A stretch of 64,000 nucleotides of DNA from Pseudomonadota bacterium. GTDB taxonomy: Bacteria > Chloroflexota > UBA5177 > JAJPKF01. Where the stretch lies: NCBI GenBank assembly GCA_021323865.1, contig JAJPKF010000010.1, forward strand, positions 1 to 64,000. The letters are read 5' to 3'. Numbering within the stretch: the first letter of the stretch is position 1; each line of letters opens with the position of its first letter. The notes under the pieces are model-generated. The model saw only the letters and a list, made by a program, of their open reading frames with translations, searched no databases and was not told the DNA's origin. Below are positions 24,449 to 33,279 of the stretch, piece by piece. Position numbers and translations under genes: made by a program.

Positions 24449-25204
24449 ATGCATGTTCGCCTGGCCGGCTTCTGGCTGCAAAAGCGGGGAAATCTGCCGG
24501 CCGAATACGAGGATGCCTTTGCCCCCGAGTGTCGAGTGGAGACCGAGGCGTGGAGATTACGTACCGCCGTGGCCGACGGCGCGACCGAAACCTCGTTCTC
24601 CGGCTTGTGGGCCCGTGAGCTGGTCACTGCATACGCCAAAGGCCGCCTCGAAGATGGTCGGCTCTGCTCGGGCCTCCATGCCGCCCGGCGACGCTGGCGC
24701 CATGCGATCCCCAACCGGCCACTTCCCTGGTACGCGGCCGAGAAGCTGCGGCAGGGCGCCTACGCCACAGTTGTGGGGCTGACGGTGATGCATGACCTGC
24801 AGCATCAGGGCGGAGGCTGGGCCGCCATTGCCGCGGGTGATTCCTGCCTCTTCCACCTTCGTGCGGGAAGGCTGGTGCGGGCCTTTCCACTTCAAAACGT
24901 GGACCAGTTCTCCAGCCGTCCGGCGCTGCTCGCCAGTCTTCCCGGGCCGGCTTCTTCAGGCCCGGCATTGGCGGCATCCGCCGCCGGTTCCTGGCGCTCG
25001 GGGGATTCGTTCCTACTGGCGACGGATGCCGTCGCCGAGTGGCTGCTGCGGGAAGGTCGTCGGGCATGGGGCGAGCTGTTGGAGGTTCTCGAGCCGGCCG
25101 ACTTCGCCGGCCTGATGGAACACCGTCGTCAGGCCGGCACATTGCGCAATGACGACTGCACCGTCGTTCGCCTGGACGTCTCCACCCGTGGGCGGCCCCA
25201 ATGA
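24449..25204 (+). CDS. PP2C-type Ser/Thr phosphatase (YegK-like)
   Basis: A 251-residue PPM/PP2C-fold phosphatase. Metal-binding acids appear in AVADGATETSFSG near residue 50, in LLATDAVAEWLL near 195 and in the C-terminal RNDDCTVVRL. The region GWAAIAAGDSCLFHLRAGRL is the typical core strand pair. The protein is shorter than classical PP2C enzymes, as in the YegK/TerY-P branch. By context it should dephosphorylate targets of the kinase encoded next. It follows the VWA gene by 10 bases. Confidence 0.85.
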   Translation: MHVRLAGFWLQKRGNLPAEYEDAFAPECRVETEAWRLRTAVADGATETSFSGLWARELVTAYAKGRLEDGRLCSGLHAARRRWRHAIPNRPLPWYAAEKLRQGAYATVVGLTVMHDLQHQGGGWAAIAAGDSCLFHLRAGRLVRAFPLQNVDQFSSRPALLASLPGPASSGPALAASAAGSWRSGDSFLLATDAVAEWLLREGRRAWGELLEVLEPADFAGLMEHRRQAGTLRNDDCTVVRLDVSTRGRPQ

Positions 25205-25319
25205 AGGAGGCTCAGCCGGTACCGATGCGTGAACCACATCCGCCGCTCGCCGCGCATGGATATTTCCCCCGGTCTCGGCCGGAGGCCGGTCCTGGCATCG
25301 TGACCAGCTCGCATCGGCC

Positions 25320-27356
25320 ATGACCTGGCCATCCCCGCAGGAATACAACGAGGCGGTCCAGAACCCGGCCCGCAATCTGGACGATCCGGAGCTGCAGGTC
25401 ATGAAGCCCGAGCTCACCCGCCTCGGGGTGCCGAGGCCCGTCACGGGCAACTTCGCGAGCGTGTACCGCCTCACGGCCGGACCCAACAGCATCGCCGTTC
25501 GTTGCTTCTTTCGAGACTTCGCCGACATGGGCCTCCGCTACCAGACCATCGGGGCACACCTGCGCTCGGCGGCCCTGCCCTACACGGTCGGCTTCTCGTA
25601 TCTGAAAACGGGCATCCGCGTCCGTACGGCTCGCTACCCGCTGCTCAAGATGGACTGGGTGGACGGCGAGCTTCTCGACCGAGCGGTCGAGAAACGACTG
25701 AACGACCCGGCGGCCCTGTCCAAGCTGGCCGAGTCGTGGCTCAGGATGGCGATGGCCCTGCGCTCCGCCGGTGTGGGACACGGCGACCTGCAGCACGGCA
25801 ACGTCATGCTCGTGGGTGGCCGGCTGCGGCTGGTGGATTATGACGGCATGTTCGTGCCCGGGCTTCGTGGATACCGCTCCCAGGAGCTGGGCCACCCCAA
25901 CTATCAGCATCCGGGCCGTGACGAGACCTTGTTCGATGCTACGGTCGACAACTTCTCGCACTGGGTGATCTACACCTCTCTGATGGCCTTGGCCTGGGAT
26001 CCGAAGCTCTGGCCTGAGCTGAACGCGGGAGACGAACGGTTGCTCTTCTCGGCGGAGGACTTTCGGAGCCCTGAATCGTCACCCGCTTTTCGCGTTTTAA
26101 TCGGGGCAGGCAACGAGACTGTGCGCCGGCTGGCCCGGACCCTCCGTGCCGCGCTCGACGGGCCGGCCGCCCGAACGCCGGCTCTCGATCCGGCGGCGGA
26201 GCCGGGACGTCTCTTGACGCTTGGGAGGCTCGGTCTCCTGCAGCCGTTGGAGCCGGTCCCCGACCGGATGCCGAGCTGGGTACGGGACCACATCGGCCGG
26301 CCGGGGCTCGCCGGACCGGATAACCGGATCCGTCTGATGGTGCTCGGCTGCTTTGCGGCTGCCGGACTGGACCAGATGCCGGCGGTTGCCGGTGCCGTTC
26401 CGCTGGATGTCCGTCTCGGCATGTCTGCCGGCCTGCCGGTCCTGGCAGTGGGCGTTATCCTCACGGCGTTCCTGCAGGAGCCCTCCGGTCGCGATTGGTA
26501 CAGGACCCTGGTGTCGCATGTACGGGCCCTCCGAGTGGCCCGTGCGGCCCAACGTCGTTGCCGTCGACGCGAGTCTCAGCTGCAAGACTTCCCGGTGCCG
26601 GGCACCGGCGATCCCCCTGACACGCCTTCGGGATACTCAACCACGGCGCGAGCGGGTATCCAGCAGATCATGCGGGCTGACCTCGACCGGCTCGCGGTGG
26701 TGCTCAAGGAGATCGATGATGATGAGCGGCGGCGGCTCGAGCAGGCGCTCGAGAGCTATCGGTCCCGCCTCATCCATCGGGCCCTCTCATCGCGGTCAGT
26801 CCTGACCGCGAGCATTCCCGGCGTCGGTCCGCTCACTCGGGCGCGACTCTGGGCGAGGGGAATCCGGAACGCCGCCTCGGTCGACGAGCACGGAGGCGAC
26901 CTTCCGGCCATCCTACCGGCGCGTGAGGCGGCCGCGATCCTCCGCTGGTACGCGGCGGTCCGGCGAGAGGCGGAGCGCTCAACGGCGACGTCTCTGCCCG
27001 ACGCCCGCATGGACCCTATCCGTCGCCGATATGCCCGAGAGCGCATGTCGGTTGAGGCCTGCCGCCTGCGGATCGTCATGGAGGGAGCTAGAGTGCTGCA
27101 GCGCATCCAGGAGATCGAGGAGGAGGCAGCTCGGGCGGCTGCCGACCGACGGGCCGGCGAGCTGCAACGCGTGGCCGACCGCAGGAATCAGCTCGCTCAG
27201 GAGCTGGCCGCCGCCGAACGGCAGCGGCAGATTGCGCTGCGCCATGTCGGAGAGAGCGGGGCGGCTCTGGCCCAGTACGCCCCAGCCTCTTTTGCGCATT
27301 ACGTCCGGTTGCTCGTTCTTGGACGCCGGCTGGGACGCGTTTCGGAGGGCGGCTAG
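25320..27356 (+). CDS. YegI-like protein kinase with membrane segments, HhH and coiled coil
   Basis: The 678-residue protein has an N-terminal protein-kinase domain with glycine-rich TGNFASVYRL (42-51), catalytic loop HGDLQHGNVML (Asp156, Asn161) and DYDG (173-176) for DFG, then GHPNYQHPGRDE, typical of this branch. The VAIK position reads IAVRCF, with Arg in place of Lys. Two hydrophobic segments follow (about 337-385), then a helix-hairpin-helix (SIPGVGPLTRARLWARGI, near 497-514) and a C-terminal coiled coil (about 575-645). This is the YegI/TerY-P kinase layout, anchoring the kinase at the membrane with a possible nucleic-acid-binding tail. Its stop overlaps the convergent radical SAM gene by 4 bases. 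Confidence 0.85.
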   Translation: MTWPSPQEYNEAVQNPARNLDDPELQVMKPELTRLGVPRPVTGNFASVYRLTAGPNSIAVRCFFRDFADMGLRYQTIGAHLRSAALPYTVGFSYLKTGIRVRTARYPLLKMDWVDGELLDRAVEKRLNDPAALSKLAESWLRMAMALRSAGVGHGDLQHGNVMLVGGRLRLVDYDGMFVPGLRGYRSQELGHPNYQHPGRDETLFDATVDNFSHWVIYTSLMALAWDPKLWPELNAGDERLLFSAEDFRSPESSPAFRVLIGAGNETVRRLARTLRAALDGPAARTPALDPAAEPGRLLTLGRLGLLQPLEPVPDRMPSWVRDHIGRPGLAGPDNRIRLMVLGCFAAAGLDQMPAVAGAVPLDVRLGMSAGLPVLAVGVILTAFLQEPSGRDWYRTLVSHVRALRVARAAQRRCRRRESQLQDFPVPGTGDPPDTPSGYSTTARAGIQQIMRADLDRLAVVLKEIDDDERRRLEQALESYRSRLIHRALSSRSVLTASIPGVGPLTRARLWARGIRNAASVDEHGGDLPAILPAREAAAILRWYAAVRREAERSTATSLPDARMDPIRRRYARERMSVEACRLRIVMEGARVLQRIQEIEEEAARAAADRRAGELQRVADRRNQLAQELAAAERQRQIALRHVGESGAALAQYAPASFAHYVRLLVLGRRLGRVSEGG

Positions 27357-28258
27357 GCGGCCTGGAAGAGCGCCAGCTGCTGATCCCGAGGGGCCATGGC
27401 CGGCTTGATGGGCCTGCGCTCACCGGAGATCCGGTGCTTCTCGCGCAGGTCTTCGACGCGCTTCTGGATGGTCTCTGTGTAGAAGCCGGGTGCGTAGTTG
27501 CCCCGATAGAGATCGCGGTAGGCCTTCCTCAACTTGGGAAACTCACGCTCGATGAAGGGAAGGTAGAACTCGCTGATCCCGGGACCCAGTCGGAGCGTAT
27601 TGGAACTGACGAACTGCGCTCCGTGGCCGGCTGCCGCCGCGATCACCTCCTCCAAATGCCCTTCATCGTCCGTGAGGCCCGGCAGAATCGGGCTCAACAG
27701 AACACCGGCCCGTACTCCACGATCTACCAGTGAGGAGATTGCTTCCAGACGCTTCTTGGGCTTCGCCGTCGTCGGCTCGATGAGCCGCCAGAGCCGCTCG
27801 TCCAAGGTGGTCACCGTCAGGCAGACCGTGGCCTCGGCAGAGATCGCCAGCTCCGACAGCAGATCCAGATCACGGAGCACCATCGGGGACTTGGTGGTGA
27901 TGCTCACCGGGTTGCGGAAGTCTCGGAACGCCTCGAGGATTCCTCGAGTCAAGAGATAGCGAGACTCGGCCTGCTGATAGGGATCCGTCGCCGTTCCGAT
28001 CACAACCGTCTCGCCGGGCCAGCCTCTGCGGGACAGCTCCACACGGACCTGTTCCGGCGCGTTGATCTTGGCGAAGATCACCTCTTCGAATTCCTGTCCA
28101 CCTCCGAGGCCCAGATATTCATGCGTGGGCCGGGCGTAGCAGTACACGCAGGCATGGCGGCAGCCCCGGTAGGGGTTGATGCTCCAGTTGAAGGGCATGC
28201 CCTGAACCCGATTGATAATCGACTTGGACCGGATCTCTCGAACGGCGAAGCGTGGCAT
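27353..28258 (-). CDS. SplB-like radical SAM protein (Rv2578c type)
   Basis: The 301-residue product is a radical SAM protein of the spore-photoproduct-lyase-like branch. The cluster motif is CRHACVYCYA (CxxxCxxC) near residues 34-43, preceded by NPYRGC. Conserved segments ATDPYQQAESRYLLTRGILE and TTKSPMVLRDLDLL fit the family, which includes Rv2578c of Mycobacterium. True SPL repairs spore DNA photoproducts, but this broader group has no confirmed substrate. It overlaps the kinase gene tail-to-tail and is divergent from the NpmA-like methyltransferase. Confidence 0.88.
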   Translation of the reverse strand: MPRFAVREIRSKSIINRVQGMPFNWSINPYRGCRHACVYCYARPTHEYLGLGGGQEFEEVIFAKINAPEQVRVELSRRGWPGETVVIGTATDPYQQAESRYLLTRGILEAFRDFRNPVSITTKSPMVLRDLDLLSELAISAEATVCLTVTTLDERLWRLIEPTTAKPKKRLEAISSLVDRGVRAGVLLSPILPGLTDDEGHLEEVIAAAAGHGAQFVSSNTLRLGPGISEFYLPFIEREFPKLRKAYRDLYRGNYAPGFYTETIQKRVEDLREKHRISGERRPIKPAMAPRDQQLALFQAA

Positions 28259-28302
28259 CGTTGTCCCGTCCCACAGGCGTTCTACATCAGTATAGTACGG
28301 AT

Positions 28303-28320
28303 GTTCTAATTAGTGAGAAC
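28303..28320. promoter_or_regulatory. Short inverted repeat in a divergent A+T-rich promoter region
   Basis: GTTCT (28303-28307) and AGAAC (28316-28320) are inverted with an 8-base A+T-rich centre, beside TATAGT (28291-28296). It sits between the radical SAM and methyltransferase genes and could regulate either. The arm order is opposite to the GAAC-N4-GTTC SOS box, so it is not a LexA site. Confidence 0.3.
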
Positions 28321-28344
28321 GCATCTCGCTTGCAGAGGAGGTCG

Positions 28345-28941
28345 ATGGAGGCCGTTAGAGGCAAGCAGCGCTACGACTTGGATCGTGACGAGTTGGATCG
28401 TCTGGCGGCGGGAAGGCCGGTCTGGCTCGACATCGGCTCCGGTGACGGCCGTTTTGTGGTCGAGGTTGCAGGCGCCAATCCGGGCGTCCTCTCGATGGGC
28501 GTGGACGCGGCTCGGGAGAACGTCCGCCCTGCCTCGCGGAGGGCCCCGGCCAACGCGATCTTTCTCATTGCCAATGTAGACAAGCTCGACGCTGACCTGA
28601 TGGGCATCGCCGATCGCGTCACGGTCAACTATCCGTGGGGAAGCCTTCTGGAGGGCCTGCTCGACGGCCGCTCCTCGGCATGGGATGCCCTCACCACCGT
28701 CATGAAGCCTTCAGTGGAGCTGGAGCTGACCCTCAATGCCGAGACACTGGATCGCGCCGGCTCGGGCGTCGACGCGGGTCTGCAGATGCTCTGTGACGCC
28801 CTTGGGGCGCGAGGTTTCACGGTGCAGACAGTCCAACGGCTCGACCGGGAGGACATGCGCCGCATGGCCAGCACCTGGTCGCGGCGTCTGGCCTTCGGCA
28901 GGCGGCCCCACGCCATCCGAATCCAGGCGGCGCGCGGATAG
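28345..28941 (+). CDS. NpmA/KamB-like 16S rRNA (A1408-N1)-methyltransferase homologue
   Basis: The 198-residue SAM methyltransferase has LDIGSGDGRFV (28-38) for SAM binding and GVDAARENV, and two signatures I associate with the A1408 methyltransferases NpmA and KamB: VNYPWGSLLEGLL, with Trp98 like the catalytic-pocket FPWG, and the C-terminal STWSRRLAFGRRPHAIRI, with Trp178 like NpmA's second stacking Trp. These enzymes methylate 16S rRNA and give aminoglycoside resistance. Here it is chromosomal and in no obvious resistance context, so it may be an ancestral housekeeping or self-protection enzyme. The ATG has AGGAGG close upstream. Confidence 0.8.
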   Translation: MEAVRGKQRYDLDRDELDRLAAGRPVWLDIGSGDGRFVVEVAGANPGVLSMGVDAARENVRPASRRAPANAIFLIANVDKLDADLMGIADRVTVNYPWGSLLEGLLDGRSSAWDALTTVMKPSVELELTLNAETLDRAGSGVDAGLQMLCDALGARGFTVQTVQRLDREDMRRMASTWSRRLAFGRRPHAIRIQAARG

Positions 28942-29005
28942 CTTCAGGGCTCGGCCCACAATGGAGGGCCGGTCAGCAACACCGGCCGGAGAGGAGAACG
29001 CCCCT

Positions 29006-30199
29006 ATGATCACGTCCATGGCCATCACGTCGGCCGAGTTTGCGGCTCGGCGGCGCCGCCTCCTCGATCACGTCGAGCAGCTCGATCTCGACGGGGCCGT
29101 CCTCTTCGATCACTACTACATCCTGTACTTCACGGGATTTGCCTTCATTCCGACCGAGCGGCCCATCGCCTTCGTCCTGAACCGCTCCGGCGACCCGGCC
29201 ATGTTCGTGCCGCGTCTCGAGAGCGAGCACGCCCGAGCGCGGACCGGCTTCGAGCGGGTTGAGCACTACATCGAGTACCCGTTTCAGCCGCACCCCATGG
29301 AAGTGTTGACGGGACTGCTCCACGACATGGGAATCAACCCGCGAGTCGGGGCCGATCAGGACGGCTACCCCTGGATCCTTGGCTATCGCGGTCCGTCGCT
29401 CACCGATGCCGCCGGCGCCTCGGTCCAGCTCCTGGCCGGCTTCGTCGAAGACCTGATGGCCATCAAGTCCGAGGCCGAGATCGCTTTGATCAAGGAGAGC
29501 TGCGTGTGGGGCAATCTGGCCCACCGACTCCTGCAGACGTACACCCGGCCGGGCGCGACCGAAACCGAGGTCAGCCAGCGAGCCGGTTTCGAAGCGACCC
29601 TTTCGATGCTGGCCGCCCTCGGCCCGCTCTATCAGGCGCAGGACCCCTTTGCCGATGGCCCGGGAGCCGGCTATCGGGGGCAGATCGGCCGCAACGCCGC
29701 CATCCCTCATGCTCTCGCCGGCAACATCACCTTTCAGTCGGGAGATGTGCTGGTCACAGGAGCCGGCTGTCCCATGTGGGGCTACAACTCCGAGCTGGAG
29801 CGGACCATGATCGTCGGGCCTCCGAGCGATCGCCAGAGACGTATGTTCGAACACATGGTGGCGTTGCAGGACATTGCCTTCGCGGCCATCAAGCCGGGCG
29901 CCCGTTGCTCAGACGTGGACCGAGCAACCCGGGCATACTTCGAGGCCAACGACCTGATGCAGTACTGGAAGCATCACACCGGTCATGCCATCGGTCTCCG
30001 CTACCACGAGGGCCCGTTCCTGGACCTGGGCGACGACACCGAGGTTCGGCCGGGCATGGTCTTCACCGTTGAGCCGGGCCTCTACGCGCCCGACCTGGGC
30101 GGATTCCGGCACTCCGATACGGCGCTGGTCACGGACAACGGTGTCGAGCTCCTCACCTACTACCCGCGGGATCTCGAGAGCCTGACCATTCCCCTCTGA
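29006..30199 (+). CDS. Creatinase-like M24 (pita-bread) hydrolase
   Basis: A 397-residue protein with an N-terminal creatinase/prolidase-N domain and a C-terminal M24 domain. The catalytic-type His region KHHTGHAIGLRYHEGPF and TVEPGLY are present. Three of the five metal ligands of aminopeptidase P-type enzymes appear lost: the first Asp (text VLVTGAGC), the second (GYNSELERTM, Glu for Asp) and the last Glu (RHSDTALV, Ser for Glu). LERT is also how metal-free creatinase reads. It is therefore better called creatinase-like than Xaa-Pro peptidase; the substrate is unknown. GAGGAG lies 9 bases before the ATG. Confidence 0.75.
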   Translation: MITSMAITSAEFAARRRRLLDHVEQLDLDGAVLFDHYYILYFTGFAFIPTERPIAFVLNRSGDPAMFVPRLESEHARARTGFERVEHYIEYPFQPHPMEVLTGLLHDMGINPRVGADQDGYPWILGYRGPSLTDAAGASVQLLAGFVEDLMAIKSEAEIALIKESCVWGNLAHRLLQTYTRPGATETEVSQRAGFEATLSMLAALGPLYQAQDPFADGPGAGYRGQIGRNAAIPHALAGNITFQSGDVLVTGAGCPMWGYNSELERTMIVGPPSDRQRRMFEHMVALQDIAFAAIKPGARCSDVDRATRAYFEANDLMQYWKHHTGHAIGLRYHEGPFLDLGDDTEVRPGMVFTVEPGLYAPDLGGFRHSDTALVTDNGVELLTYYPRDLESLTIPL

Positions 30200-30222
30200 C
30201 CCTCCCGCCTCTGGAGGAGAGG

Positions 30223-30597
30223 CTAGCCCTTTACGTAGGCTAGCTTCTCCGCAACCTTGCCGTTGCGCACCCGGATGACGTCCACTCCGCGCACGTGCCC
30301 TGCGGTTGCCCCATCGCCGTACCGATAGACCCACCGCACCACACAGCGATCGGCGGCGACGAACATCTCCTCGCCCTCGAACTCCGCTTCGGGGGAGCTC
30401 TCAAAGAACGATTGAAAACAGGACCGTACCGCCTCCTGGCCGGTGAACCGGCCGCCGTCCGGAGGCGCGGTGCTTTCGAATATACAGTCCTCCGTCATGC
30501 ACTGCATTACCGCCTGGATGTCCTTGGCGTTGAAGCCCTCGTTGAAGCGTTCCACGGCCGCGCGCACGTCAGTGCCGTCATTGGCCGATCCAGCCAT
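30223..30597 (-). CDS. SnoaL-like/NTF2-fold protein
   Basis: The 124-residue protein has the NTF2/SnoaL-like alpha+beta-cone pattern: an N-terminal helix VERFNEGFNAKDIQAVMQCM, TEDCIFEST, a middle QEAVRSCFQSFFESSP and C-terminal strands RVRNGKVAEKLAYVKG. Such proteins are isomerases, hydrolases or binding proteins, and no catalytic residue can be assigned. AAGGAG about 6 bases upstream supports the ATG at 30597. The gene is convergent with the creatinase-like gene, 23 bases apart. Confidence 0.75.
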   Translation of the reverse strand: MAGSANDGTDVRAAVERFNEGFNAKDIQAVMQCMTEDCIFESTAPPDGGRFTGQEAVRSCFQSFFESSPEAEFEGEEMFVAADRCVVRWVYRYGDGATAGHVRGVDVIRVRNGKVAEKLAYVKG

Positions 30598-30768
30598 CGC
30601 TGACTCCTTCGCGACCACTATTTGGAGAGAGGCTTACCTCAAGCATGCATCCTCGCCATCACAACGTGAGGGGTCAAGGATGGCGGGAATCCGCGGGTCA
30701 AGAGCCTGGCTGGATTCCCAGGACAGGAAGACCTGAGCTAAGCCGCCTGGATGCGGGTCTGAAGCCGG

Positions 30769-32238
30769 CTAGGCCGTCTGCAGCTCCCGAATGGAACGCA
30801 ACCGCTCTGTCGGCGCCGGCTCCGGCATCCTGGGCAGAGTCACGACGAACCGGCTGCCATGTGGATCATGCGAGGTGACCTCGATGTCACCGCCGTGGGC
30901 TCGAGCGATCCAGCGACCGATGGCCAGTCCCAGGCCGCTTCCTTCGCGGCTCGCGCGTGCTGAGGGGGATCGATAGAACCGGTCGAAGATGCGCTCTCGG
31001 TCGGCCTCGGGTATGCCGGGCCCCGTGTCGGCGATGCAGATGGTGGCCGTTTCTGGGGTCGGGGCCGCCAGCTCCAGGGTCACCTCGCCGTTGGCCGGCG
31101 TGTACTTGACGGCATTGTCGAGCAGAATCAGGACGAGCTGCAACAGGCGAGACTCATCCCCTTCCACGAGCACCTCGTCCAGCCGGCCCAGCCGCATGGT
31201 GGTCGCTCCATGTCCGTCCCGAGCCGTCTCCCGGGATTTGATGCGTCGGTAGGCGTCGAGCACGATGCGATCCAGCTCCACCGGCCGGCGATCGATGCCC
31301 TGTCCGGCATCGGCCTGGGACAGGGCCAGCAGGTCGCCCACCAGGACACCCATGCGGTCGGCCTCAATACGGGCGGCGTGCAAGGCATCGGCGCGTTCCG
31401 CCACCGGCCCATCGGGGGCCGCCTCCAGGTAATGGAGATTGCCCTGCACGACGGTCAGTGGTGTGCGCAGCTCGTGGGACGCGTCGGCCAGAAAGCGCTG
31501 TTGGTTGGCGTAGGCCTCCTGAAGAGACTCCAACATGTGATTGAAGGTGAGGGCCAGCCGCTGCAGCTCGGCGGTCCGGCTGTCGACCGGCACGCGGCCC
31601 GCGAAGTCGCGGGTTTCGGCGATGGAGGCGGCCTGGGCGGTCATGGCCTTGATGGGTCTGAGCGCCGAGCCGGTGATCAGCCAGGTCGCTACGATCACCA
31701 GGACCAGCAGTGTCGCTTCACCTCCGAAGAACCAGGCGCTGAAGAGGTTGCTCGCTCGGCTGATGTCGGCCAGAGATTTGCCCACCACCAGCACGGCGTT
31801 GGCGCGGTTGTGCGGCAGGAGCGAGTAGACGAACGGGGTGTAATACACCTGGACCTGATCATGGCCGAGCGTCACCTGCTCAAAGGTGGAGTGCCGGTGA
31901 AAGTAGGCCTGCCGCAGCGCGTGGCGGTCGAGCGGAAGTGTGGCGGGGGCCAGGTTCAACGACTGGTCGGCGACGGTCCCGTCGCCGTTGACGATCTCGA
32001 AGTACGTATCAGGAGTGCTGAACGGGTGCTGAGCGGGCAGCCGGACGACCAGATGGCCGCCCACGGCGGTTTCCAGCGTGTAGTTGTTGTAGACCCACTG
32101 AGCGGCCGACGTCAGGGTGGAACGGGTCTCATCCGCGAACCTCCCTTGCATGAGCGCCTGCGCACCGAGACCCAATGCCAGGAGCAGCGCCCCGAGCAGA
32201 CCGCCGTAGAGCAGTGTCAGGCGCGCGCGAAGCGACAC
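30769..32238 (-). CDS. Two-component sensor histidine kinase (HAMP, HisKA, HATPase)
   Basis: The 489-residue membrane kinase has an N-terminal TM segment (LTLLYGGLLGALLLALGLGA), an extracytoplasmic sensor of about 140 residues, a second TM with FFGGEATLLVLVIVATWLI, a HAMP linker, the phospho-acceptor box DASHELRTPLTVVQG, and the N, D/F and G boxes (LILLDNAVKYTPAN, IADTGPGIPEADRERIFDRF, GSGLGLAIG). It follows the response regulator gene by 9 bases and is its partner. The architecture resembles MprB/TcrY-type kinases. The signal sensed is unknown. Confidence 0.92.
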   Translation of the reverse strand: MSLRARLTLLYGGLLGALLLALGLGAQALMQGRFADETRSTLTSAAQWVYNNYTLETAVGGHLVVRLPAQHPFSTPDTYFEIVNGDGTVADQSLNLAPATLPLDRHALRQAYFHRHSTFEQVTLGHDQVQVYYTPFVYSLLPHNRANAVLVVGKSLADISRASNLFSAWFFGGEATLLVLVIVATWLITGSALRPIKAMTAQAASIAETRDFAGRVPVDSRTAELQRLALTFNHMLESLQEAYANQQRFLADASHELRTPLTVVQGNLHYLEAAPDGPVAERADALHAARIEADRMGVLVGDLLALSQADAGQGIDRRPVELDRIVLDAYRRIKSRETARDGHGATTMRLGRLDEVLVEGDESRLLQLVLILLDNAVKYTPANGEVTLELAAPTPETATICIADTGPGIPEADRERIFDRFYRSPSARASREGSGLGLAIGRWIARAHGGDIEVTSHDPHGSRFVVTLPRMPEPAPTERLRSIRELQTA

Positions 32239-32247
32239 CCGCGTCTC

Positions 32248-32955
32248 CTATCCGGCGGCGACGCCGTCGGCGCCCGCTGAATCCAACCGCAGCGTGTAGC
32301 CCGCGCCTCGAACGGTGTGAATGAGGCGCGGCTCGCCATCCTCTTCCAGCTTGTGCCGGATCTGGCTGATGTATACCTCCAGCACATTGGACTCGCCCTC
32401 GAAATCGTACCCCCAGACGCGATCCATGATGACGTCTCTGGTCAGCACCTGGCGAGGATTGGTGAGGAAGAGCTTCAGCAGCTCGTATTGCGTGGTGCTG
32501 AGCTGCAGTGACCGGTCGCCTCGCTTGGCGTCCCGCGTTCCCGTGTCCAGGGTGAGATCGGCGTACCGGAGGGTCTGATTCGGTTGGCCGCCATGGCGCA
32601 GATGGGCCCGAACCCGCGCCAGCAGCTCCTCCATGGCGAAGGGCTTGACGACGTAGTCGTCCGCGCCGATGTCGAGTCCCTTCACGCGGTCGGAGACCGA
32701 GTCTCGGGCCGTCAGCATGATGATGGGCAGGTCGGGGCGATCCTCCCGCAGCCGCCGGCAGACCTCGAGGCCATCGACTCCGGGCAGCATGATATCCAGA
32801 ATGGCGAGGTCCGGTGGCGATTCCAGGGCTCGGTCCAGCGCTTCGTCGGCACTGGCCGCCATGGAAACGTCAAAGCCGGCGTAGAGCAGCCCACGGCGGA
32901 GCGTAGCCCGTATCTGCTCGTCGTCGTCGAGAACCAGAATTCGTGCGCGATCCAT
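32248..32955 (-). CDS. OmpR/PhoB-family response regulator
   Basis: A 235-residue response regulator with a receiver domain (ILVLDDDEQIRATL, phospho-Asp in LAILDIMLPGVDGLEV, the Thr in IIMLTARDS and Lys in VVKPF) and a C-terminal winged helix with HTVRGAGYTLR. The open frame extends 42 codons upstream to 33081, but the receiver starts at MDRARILVLDDD, and 235 residues is the usual length, so 32955 is preferred although no strong ribosome-binding site is visible. It is the first gene of the pair with the kinase and is MprA/TcrA-like. Confidence 0.9.
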   Translation of the reverse strand: MDRARILVLDDDEQIRATLRRGLLYAGFDVSMAASADEALDRALESPPDLAILDIMLPGVDGLEVCRRLREDRPDLPIIMLTARDSVSDRVKGLDIGADDYVVKPFAMEELLARVRAHLRHGGQPNQTLRYADLTLDTGTRDAKRGDRSLQLSTTQYELLKLFLTNPRQVLTRDVIMDRVWGYDFEGESNVLEVYISQIRHKLEEDGEPRLIHTVRGAGYTLRLDSAGADGVAAG

Positions 32956-33279
32956 GCTGCGTGTGGGAAGCGCGGCCGCGGACGGTTCCGCAAACGATTC
33001 ATCTCGTGACGGTGCCGGGGTCGAATCCCAGCCGTCGGCTGCCGTTCCGAGCAATTCTAGGTCCTTGGATGGCCGGCTCACGCCTGCTGCGGCGAGGCCG
33101 AGGGGGAGGAGGAGAGGCGGGCGCGGGTTGGGCTGATGTGGGGGAGGAAAGAATGGGATCCCGGCGGGCCCGCCTCTGCCTACTTTCAGCGTAGGTTTGC
33201 CAGGTGAAGGCCTACTGATTCGAACCTGAAGAATACCTTAATTTTGCGACCCGTTTTGGCCGGACGCGAGGACCCTTCC

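Noticed and set aside
28303-28320. GTTCT-N8-AGAAC as a LexA/SOS box
   Set aside because: The Actinobacterial SOS box is GAAC-N4-GTTC; the arms here are in the opposite order and the spacing is wrong.
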